Shown here piece by piece: positions 28,203-33,918 of a DNA stretch of 33,918 nucleotides. The position numbers were made by a program, and so were the translations under genes. This DNA comes from Thiobacillus sp. Its GTDB lineage: Bacteria > Pseudomonadota > Gammaproteobacteria > Burkholderiales > Thiobacillaceae. The stretch covers positions 1 to 33,918 of the forward strand of contig JAIBFE010000271.1 in the NCBI GenBank assembly GCA_019459705.1, in the 5' to 3' direction. The notes below the pieces were generated by a model. That model worked only from the letters and a program-made list of their open reading frames with translations, did no database searches and was not told where the DNA came from. The stretch's first letter is position 1. Every line of letters starts with the position of its first letter.

Positions 28203-29171
28203 TCAGTCGGTCTTCATCGTGCCTGTTTTTGGTTTTTGACTCAAGAGCAATTGTTCCGCGCGAGCCCCCAGATACACATACAAGCCCAGTCCGATGAGCA
28301 GCCCGACCGCAGCCAGCATCACCCATACGCCATCCATGACGTGCTCACCGTCGCCGACGGCGGATTTGAACATTAGCAGCAGGCCCTCGATCGACACCGC
28401 GATCAGGATTGCCGCCATGAAGCGCGTGATGGTGCGGCGAGTCGAACTGTGGCGATACACGTCCTTGTGCATCAGCACTTCTTCTTCGAGGATGGTTTTG
28501 CCGAGATCGAATACCGCCAGCCCCAGCGTAAGGAAAATGATCACGCCAAAGGGCTTCAGATGCAGGTCGGCAGCGGCTTCGGCGGAACCGAATATGTCGG
28601 CCAGCTCCCTCGATGCAGCATAGCCCAGCAGCAGCACTACCGCGAACAGGCCGGCGACAATGACGCTGTATACCCCCTTGAAAAACGGCACGAAGCGCTT
28701 GCGCGAGGCATCGCCCATCAGGAAAGCCACTGCTTCGGCGAGGTCGATATCCAGCACCAGATAGCCGGTGTCCTGGCCGTGATGGATGCGGACGATGGCG
28801 GTGATGCAAAGCTGGCCGCTGGCGTTGGAAAGATAAGGCGCGGTGATCGCCACGCCGTCCGGCCGGTCGTATGCCAGCACGAAATACGGGCGCTGGGCGC
28901 GGCTGGCTCCCAGCCCCTGTCCGCCAGCCGGGTGTCCCTTGCGCACCGGCAGGTTGGGGGTGAGCTGCACGCCGTCGGCGTCCAGCAAATAAAGCAGATC
29001 GATGAAAGGGTAATGGCGGCCGGCGCAGCGCACCGCCTGTCCGCGCGCGTCCGCGTTGTCGAACAGCGCGGGGCTGGCGATGCCGGTGACGATGGATCCG
29101 ATCAGCCCATCCAGCGCGTGACGGTATTCTTCATACCGCTCGATGACGGCAAGCGTGCTGGGACTCGCCAT
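28203..29171 (-). CDS. Membrane protein with N-terminal extracytoplasmic Cache/PDC-like region and C-terminal TM helices
   Basis: PFIDLLYLLDADGVQLTPN... GYLVLDIDLAEAVAFL followed by several TM segments; no enzymatic output domain seen. Confidence 0.65.
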   Translation of the reverse strand: MASPSTLAVIERYEEYRHALDGLIGSIVTGIASPALFDNADARGQAVRCAGRHYPFIDLLYLLDADGVQLTPNLPVRKGHPAGGQGLGASRAQRPYFVLAYDRPDGVAITAPYLSNASGQLCITAIVRIHHGQDTGYLVLDIDLAEAVAFLMGDASRKRFVPFFKGVYSVIVAGLFAVVLLLGYAASRELADIFGSAEAAADLHLKPFGVIIFLTLGLAVFDLGKTILEEEVLMHKDVYRHSSTRRTITRFMAAILIAVSIEGLLLMFKSAVGDGEHVMDGVWVMLAAVGLLIGLGLYVYLGARAEQLLLSQKPKTGTMKTD

Positions 29172-29178
29172 GCGCGGA

Positions 29179-29976
29179 TCAGGCGGCCTCTTTCGGCCTC
29201 ATCTGGCGGCTGTACAGGAATTCCAGCACCTGGCTGCGCAGCTCGTGGTAGTGCGGATCGTGCGCCAGCGCCAGACGGTCGCGCGGACGCGCCAGATCCA
29301 CCGTGAGAATCTCGCCGATGGTGGCGGCCGGGCCGTTGGTCATCATCACGATGCGGTCGGACAGCAGTACTGCCTCGTCGACGTCGTGCGTCACCATGAT
29401 GACAGTGCTCTTGGTTGCCGCGACGATCTTCATCAATTCGTCCTGCAGGTGGGCGCGGGTCAGGGCGTCAAGCGCGCCGAAGGGTTCGTCCATCAGCAGT
29501 ACCTTGGGCTCCATCGCCAGCGCGCGGGCAATGCCGACGCGCTGCTTCATGCCGCCGGATATTTCGCCAGGCAGCTTGTTCGCAGCGTGGGTCAGGCCGA
29601 CGAGATCGAGTGCGGCACTGGTGCGCGCCTTCAGCTGCGCTTTCGATTCGTTGCCGCCGAACACCTTTTCCACTGCGAGGTAGACGTTTTCGAACGCGGT
29701 CAGCCAGGGCAAAAGGGAATGATTCTGGAACACCACCGAGCGTTCCGGCCCCGGTCCCTTGATTTCCTTGTTGGCGAGCAGCAGCACGCCGTCGGTGGCG
29801 TCGAGCAGGCCGGCCACCAGGTTGAGCAGGGTGGATTTGCCGCAGCCGGAATGGCCGATCAGTGCGATGAATTCGCCCTGGTCGACATGGAGGTTGATGT
29901 CGGTCAGTGCGGTGAACCTGCCTTTTTTGGTGCTGAACACCATGCCGGCGTTTTCGATCTGGACGTAGGATTGCAT
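29179..29976 (-). CDS. nrtD: Nitrate ABC transporter ATP-binding protein
   Basis: [17 protein letters not shown] Walker [33 protein letters not shown] signature/Walker B; NrtD-type. Confidence 0.92.
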   Translation of the reverse strand: MQSYVQIENAGMVFSTKKGRFTALTDINLHVDQGEFIALIGHSGCGKSTLLNLVAGLLDATDGVLLLANKEIKGPGPERSVVFQNHSLLPWLTAFENVYLAVEKVFGGNESKAQLKARTSAALDLVGLTHAANKLPGEISGGMKQRVGIARALAMEPKVLLMDEPFGALDALTRAHLQDELMKIVAATKSTVIMVTHDVDEAVLLSDRIVMMTNGPAATIGEILTVDLARPRDRLALAHDPHYHELRSQVLEFLYSRQMRPKEAA

Positions 29977-29997
29977 TTTGAATTCTCCTTGGGATTG

Positions 29998-30090
29998 AGG
30001 GGCTAGGAACTGGAATCTAGGATCTAGGGAGCGGTGCGGCTTCGCCGTGCCACTTTCCCTAACCCCTGGTTCCTGGCTCCTGGTTCCTCA
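29998..30090. repeat. Intergenic dispersed repeat, copy 2
   Basis: aggggctaggaactggaatctaggatctaggg + hairpin GGTGCGGCttcGCCGTGCC + ccctaacccctggttcctggctcctggttcctcag. Confidence 0.55.
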
Positions 30091-30990
30091 GTCGTAACTA
30101 AACCGTTTCGCGATCAGCATCAGCGCCTGTTCGAGCAGCAGCCCGACGATACCGACGACGAAGATGGCGATGATGATGTGGGCGACGTTGAGGTTGTTCC
30201 ATTCGTCCCACACCCAGAAGCCGATGCCGACGCCGCCGGTGAGCATTTCGGCGGCGACGATCACCAGCCAGGCCACGCCGATCGCCAGCCGCACGCCGGT
30301 CAGCACGTAGGGCAGCACCGCCGGGAACAGGATCTTGGTGAACACCTTGAATTCCGACAGATTCAGCACCCGCGCCACGTTCAAATAATCCTGCGGAATG
30401 CGCTGCACGCCGGCGGCGGTGTTGAGCACCATCGGCCAGATGCTGGAAATGAAGATCACCCAGATCGACGCCGGCTCGGCCTTTTGCAGCACCAGGAGCC
30501 CGATCGGCAGCCAGGCCAGCGGCGATACCGGGCGCAGGATGCTGATGATGGGCGACAGCATGCGGTTGAGAAAGTCGAAGCGGCCGATCATGAAACCGAG
30601 CGGAATGCCGACGGCGGCGGCAAGGCCGAAGCCGATGCCGACCCGGTAAAGGGAGTTGAGAATGTTCCAGCCGATGCCCTGATCGTTGGGGCCGTTGTCA
30701 TAGAACGGGTCGGAGAACAGCGCCACTGCGGCATCCCAGGTTTCGGCGGGTCCCGGGATACTCTTGCCGCTGTTGGCCACCAGTGCCCACAGCGCGACGA
30801 ACAGCAGCATCCCCAATAGCGGCGGGATGGCGTTCTTGACGAGACTGGCAGCGCCCTCGATCAGGCGCTTGCCGGATGCGGTCTCGAAATAAGGGGTACG
30901 CCGCCTGGGAGCGGCACTGGGCACCTGGACGATATCCGGTCCTGACAGGATATCGTCCAGCTGTTCGCTTGTTGCATTGACTGCGCTCAT
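30088..30990 (-). CDS. nrtB: Nitrate ABC transporter permease
   Basis: Multi-TM with permease EAA-type region; located between nrtA and nrtD. Confidence 0.92.
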   Translation of the reverse strand: MSAVNATSEQLDDILSGPDIVQVPSAAPRRRTPYFETASGKRLIEGAASLVKNAIPPLLGMLLFVALWALVANSGKSIPGPAETWDAAVALFSDPFYDNGPNDQGIGWNILNSLYRVGIGFGLAAAVGIPLGFMIGRFDFLNRMLSPIISILRPVSPLAWLPIGLLVLQKAEPASIWVIFISSIWPMVLNTAAGVQRIPQDYLNVARVLNLSEFKVFTKILFPAVLPYVLTGVRLAIGVAWLVIVAAEMLTGGVGIGFWVWDEWNNLNVAHIIIAIFVVGIVGLLLEQALMLIAKRFSYD

Positions 30991-31024
30991 ATCGCACTCC
31001 TCAATATTGATTGCGCCGGATGGC

Positions 31025-31438
31025 TCATGCCGGCGCGTAGGCGGCCTGCTTCATGACGGAGGCGAGGGTGGTGTAGGCCTCGGTCCAGGCGGCCTCCACC
31101 GGCGGGGTGAATTGCTCGCCCAGCCCTGTGCCCAGCGTCCATAGCAGGGCGCTGCCCACCGTGTCGTAATGCGCTTCGGTCACGCCGTAGGCGACGTGGC
31201 GGCGTCCCAGGTCCTCGATCGCGCCCAGCATGGGCCCGAGCCGATCGAGGCTCATGACGACCGTGTTGATCATCGTCATCAGCTTGCGTCCCTGTTCCGC
31301 CATATCCCCCTTGAACAGGGGGCGCAAAGACGGATCGAGTTCGAACAGGCGGCCATAGAACAGCTCGGCAGCGGCCTTCTGGATGGGCAGCACCTGCTGC
31401 CAGCTGCTTTTTACCAGTGCGATTTTTTCGGGTGTCAT
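31025..31438 (-). CDS. Single-domain globin (flavohaemoglobin/Vitreoscilla-type family)
   Basis: MTPEKIALVKSSWQQVLPIQKAAAELFYGRLFELDPSLRPLF... HVAYGVTEAHYDTVGSALLWTL...WTEAYTTLASVM. Confidence 0.88.
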   Translation of the reverse strand: MTPEKIALVKSSWQQVLPIQKAAAELFYGRLFELDPSLRPLFKGDMAEQGRKLMTMINTVVMSLDRLGPMLGAIEDLGRRHVAYGVTEAHYDTVGSALLWTLGTGLGEQFTPPVEAAWTEAYTTLASVMKQAAYAPA

Positions 31439-31457
31439 GTCGATTCTCCTTCCTGGG

Positions 31458-32729
31458 TCAGGCCTTGATCTTGAAGCTGTCGGCGTAGGCCTTGGGGTTC
31501 TTGCCGTCCCACACCACGCCGTCGATCAGCTTCGAGGTGCGCATGTCGGACTTCGGCAGCGGCGTCTTGGTCATCGCAGCGGCCTGCTTGTAGATGTCGA
31601 TGCGGTTGACCTTCTTCGCCACCGCCAGATAGTCGGGGTGATCCTTCAGCAGGCCCCAGCGCTTGTGCTGGGTGAGGAACCACATGCCGTCCGACAGGTA
31701 GGGGAAGCCGACGATGCCATTGTTGTAGAACTTCATGTAGTTGGGGTCAGACCACTTCTTGCCGATGCCGTTGTCGTACTGGCCCAGCATGCGGTCTTCG
31801 ATCGAGTCGAAGTCGGTGTTGACGTATGACTTGGCCGAAATGATCTTGGCCACTTCGGAGCGATTGCTCATGGTGTCGATGTATTTCGACGCGTCGAGAA
31901 TCGCCGCTACCATGGCGCGCGCGGTGTTGGGATATTGCGCGACGAAGTCGGCGGTGGTGCCGAGCACCTTCTCCGGATGGTCTTTCCAGATTTCCTGCGT
32001 GGTGGCGGCGGTGAAGCCGATGTTGTCGCGGTTCGCGCGCGCGTTCCACGGTTCGCCTACGCAGAAGCCGTCCATGTTGTCGACGCGCATGTTGGCGACC
32101 ATCTGCGGCGGTGGCACGGTGATCACCTTGGCCTGGGTGAAGGGATTGATGCCGTGTGCGGCCAGCCAGTAATACAGCCACATCGCGTGGGTGCCGGTGG
32201 GGAAGGTCTGCGCGAAGGTGTATTCCTTCGGTTCGGCCGCCACCAGTTTGGCGAGCGATGCGCCATCGGTCACGCCCTTGGCCTTGAGCTGGTTCGACAG
32301 CGTGATTGCCTGGCCATTGTGGTTCAGGTTGGCCAGCACCGCCATGTCCTTCTTCGGGCCGCCGATGCCCATCTGCACGCCGTAGATCAGGCCGTACAGC
32401 ACGTGCGCGGCATCGAGTTCGCCGTTCACCAGCTTGTCGCGCACTGCCGCCCACGAGGCTTCCTTGGTCGGCGTGATGGTGAGGCCGTATTTCTTGTCGA
32501 AGCCCTTCACCGAGGCCATCACCACAGACGCGCAGTCGGTCAGCGGAATGAAGCCGATGTTGAGGTTGGGCTTCTCGGGGGCGTCGGAGCCGGCGGCCCA
32601 GGCACCCTGGCGCACGCCGGGCGGCACCATGGCCATGAGGGCGGCGGCGACGGAAATTCCGGTGGTCTTTTTCATGAAATCACGCTTGCTCGGGTCTTGC
32701 ACAAGGGGTTTGTCCTGGGTGTCGCTCAC
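31458..32729 (-). CDS. nrtA: Nitrate ABC transporter substrate-binding protein (NrtA/CmpA type), GTG start, Tat-like signal
   Basis: SKRDFMKKTTGISVAAALMAM signal; NIGFIPLTDCASVVMA...GFCVGEPWNARA. Confidence 0.93.
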   Translation of the reverse strand: MSDTQDKPLVQDPSKRDFMKKTTGISVAAALMAMVPPGVRQGAWAAGSDAPEKPNLNIGFIPLTDCASVVMASVKGFDKKYGLTITPTKEASWAAVRDKLVNGELDAAHVLYGLIYGVQMGIGGPKKDMAVLANLNHNGQAITLSNQLKAKGVTDGASLAKLVAAEPKEYTFAQTFPTGTHAMWLYYWLAAHGINPFTQAKVITVPPPQMVANMRVDNMDGFCVGEPWNARANRDNIGFTAATTQEIWKDHPEKVLGTTADFVAQYPNTARAMVAAILDASKYIDTMSNRSEVAKIISAKSYVNTDFDSIEDRMLGQYDNGIGKKWSDPNYMKFYNNGIVGFPYLSDGMWFLTQHKRWGLLKDHPDYLAVAKKVNRIDIYKQAAAMTKTPLPKSDMRTSKLIDGVVWDGKNPKAYADSFKIKA

Positions 32730-32745
32730 GGTGTGTTCTCCAAAT

Positions 32746-32778
32746 AAAAAAGGCGTCGCCTTCAGGGCGGACGCCTTT
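32746..32778 (-). terminator. Intrinsic terminator in the nrtA leader (attenuator)
   Basis: Minus strand AAAGGCGTC-cGCCctgaaGGC-GACGCCTTTTTT, 17 nt before the GTG. Confidence 0.85.
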
Positions 32779-32783
32779 GTCCA
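32768..32783 (-). promoter_or_regulatory. ANTAR-type hairpin 2 of the nrtA leader, overlapping the terminator
   Basis: UGGAC-[AAAGGC]-GUCCG; hexaloop with A1 and G4; its loop and 3' arm form the terminator 5' arm. Confidence 0.65.
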
Positions 32784-32812
32784 GTAATGAAAGAGTTGAC
32801 GGTCACGCTGAA

Positions 32813-32830
32813 AGCCACATCGTTGCGACT
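32813..32830 (-). promoter_or_regulatory. ANTAR-type hairpin 1 of the nrtA leader
   Basis: AGUCGC-[AACGAU]-GUGGCU; hexaloop with A1 and G4; 6 bp including two wobbles. Confidence 0.6.
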
Positions 32831-32845
32831 GTTCAGTTCTGCTGT

Positions 32846-32861
32846 AGCAACCGTTGTGCCA
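32846..32861 (-). promoter_or_regulatory. Sigma-54 promoter (full consensus match) of nrtA operon
   Basis: Minus strand TGGCAC-AACGG-TTGCT, GG-N10-GC. Confidence 0.8.
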
Positions 32862-32937
32862 GCTGGCTGAGTCCCTTGTATTGCAAGGATTTTATTGAAA
32901 CGGGGCCGGGTCGGGACCGGGGCTGTCCGGTGCGTTC

Positions 32938-32954
32938 TGCACTCATGCAGTGCA
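32938..32954 (-). promoter_or_regulatory. NtrC-like site upstream of nrtA
   Basis: TGCAC-TGCATGA-GTGCA, exact TGCAC-N7-GTGCA, about -111 from predicted start site. Confidence 0.65.
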
Positions 32955-32990
32955 TGGTTGTGCTGCAGTGCACCAATCAGGGGGCGTGCA

Positions 32991-33554
32991 TCAGGCCGGT
33001 TTTTGCAGAATCTGCCGTGCAATGTCCGCCAGCTTCAGGCCGCGGTCCATCGCGGCGCGGCGCATCTCGCGATACACCTCGGGTTCCGATGCGCCGGTCT
33101 GCTTGATCAGCAGGGCCTTGGCCTGGTCGATCAGCTTGCGCTCGCTGAGTTCGAGCCGGGTCTGTTCGAGCTGGTCGTGCAGCGCCTGGAAGGCTTCGAA
33201 GCGCGACACCGCCACGTCGAGGATCGGCCGGATGCGCGCCGGGTCGAGTCCGTCCACCACATAGGACGTCACGCCCGCCTGCGTCGCTGCGCGGATCGAA
33301 TCCGGGCTGCCGTCGTCGGTGAACATCACGATCGGACGCGGACAGTCCTGGTTCACCACGCAGATGTGCTCCAGCGTGTCGCGATCCGGCGAGTCCTGCG
33401 CAATGATCACCACGTCCGGACGCAATGCCTGGATCTGTACGTCCAGGCTGCGCGCTGAATTGAGCGTGGCCGTCACCACGCAGCCCGTCGCCTCCAGCGC
33501 CGGCACCAGCATCGCCAGCCGGTCAGGCTGGTTTTCAACAATCAGTACGCGCAT
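32991..33554 (-). CDS. nasT: NasT-like response regulator with C-terminal ANTAR RNA-binding domain
   Basis: Receiver-like N-terminus MRVLIVENQPDRLAMLV...; ANTAR C-terminus LSERKLIDQAKALLIKQTGASEPEVYREMRRAAMDRGLKLADIARQIL. Confidence 0.92.
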   Translation of the reverse strand: MRVLIVENQPDRLAMLVPALEATGCVVTATLNSARSLDVQIQALRPDVVIIAQDSPDRDTLEHICVVNQDCPRPIVMFTDDGSPDSIRAATQAGVTSYVVDGLDPARIRPILDVAVSRFEAFQALHDQLEQTRLELSERKLIDQAKALLIKQTGASEPEVYREMRRAAMDRGLKLADIARQILQKPA

Positions 33555-33580
33555 GTTCGTTTTGGTATCCGATGCTTTAC

Positions 33581-33608
33581 AAAAAAAGGCGGCCTCCGGA
33601 GAGGCCGC
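33581..33608 (-). terminator. Intrinsic terminator in the nasT leader
   Basis: Minus strand GCGGCCTC-TCCG-GAGGCCGC + CTTTTTTT, between predicted sigma-54 promoter and nasT ATG. Confidence 0.82.
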
Positions 33609-33669
33609 AAAATCGGAGGAGACTGCCTGAGCAACCTGGCCTTGCGGTTTGGATACTCAATCAGGATAT

Positions 33670-33685
33670 AGCAGGGGGCGTGCCA
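33670..33685 (-). promoter_or_regulatory. Sigma-54 promoter of nasT
   Basis: Minus strand TGGCAC-GCCCC-CTGCT, GG-N10-GC, one mismatch. Confidence 0.6.
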
Positions 33686-33750
33686 GCTTCAAGATTGGTT
33701 AATTATCAAATGCTTATGTGTTTTTGAAGCGTGCGTGACAGGGGCCGGGG

Positions 33751-33767
33751 TGTGCCGTTGTGGTGCA
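33751..33767 (-). promoter_or_regulatory. Possible NtrC site upstream of nasT
   Basis: TGTGC-CGTTGTG-GTGCA on + strand; two mismatches to TGCAC-N7-GTGCA; about -100. Confidence 0.3.
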
Positions 33768-33807
33768 TGAGGTGGGGAAATGGAATCAAAACGGGGCGCA
33801 GATGGGG

Positions 33808-33836
33808 GCGTCATTGCGAACGTAGCGTAGCAATCC
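33808..33836. repeat. Short palindromic intergenic element of the 'cgtcattgcgaac...gtagcaatcc' type
   Basis: gcgtcATTGCgaacgtagcgtaGCAATcc; resembles widely dispersed intergenic repeats. Confidence 0.5.
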
Positions 33837-33918
33837 GTCGGTGAGTTGGCGCGAAGCACCTTTAATGGTTAAGCCTTCACAAGACAGCTGACCGTTTGGG
33901 GGGGGGACCCCCCGCCAC

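Noticed and set aside
32841-32863. Minus-strand stem GCTGGCA-CAACGGT-TGCtaCAGC as an extra ANTAR hairpin
   Set aside because: It coincides with a full-consensus sigma-54 promoter and would not be in the RNA; loop is 7 nt.
1-33918. CRISPR arrays, tRNA/rRNA genes, transposases, integrases or phage genes
   Set aside because: None seen on reading; no regularly spaced repeats or mobile-element proteins in the ORF list.

Overview
GC-rich proteobacterial chromosome (gene content suggests a betaproteobacterium; inference). Left third: MFS transporter fragment, rhodanese, methyltransferase, secreted FmdE-like protein, CNNM/CorC-like membrane protein, Hsp20, P-type cation ATPase, PAS-GAF-GGDEF diguanylate cyclase. 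The rest is a nitrate/nitrite assimilation locus (nasA, ybiB/trpD2-like, nirB, nirD on +; nasT, nrtA, globin, nrtB, nrtD on -). Nested inside it is an Anbu-proteasome / circularly permuted ATP-grasp / alpha-E / transglutaminase-DUF2126 gene set that also carries an HPPD-like VOC protein, an AhpD-like CxxC protein, a ParA/MinD-like ATPase and a Cache membrane protein. Main result from reading the non-coding DNA: sigma-54 (-24/-12) promoter matches with exact GG-N10-GC spacing lie in front of nasA, nirB, a 99-aa uncharacterised ORF, the ATP-grasp operon, the DUF2126 operon, nrtA and nasT. Most have an NtrC-like GCAC-N7-GTGC palindrome about 100-130 bp upstream of the predicted start site. This suggests one nitrogen-control regulon covering both nitrate assimilation and the Anbu/amidoligase module. 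The nrtA leader also holds a two-hairpin ANTAR-type motif overlapping an intrinsic terminator, matching the ANTAR regulator NasT encoded next door. All motif calls were made by eye; no searches were run.
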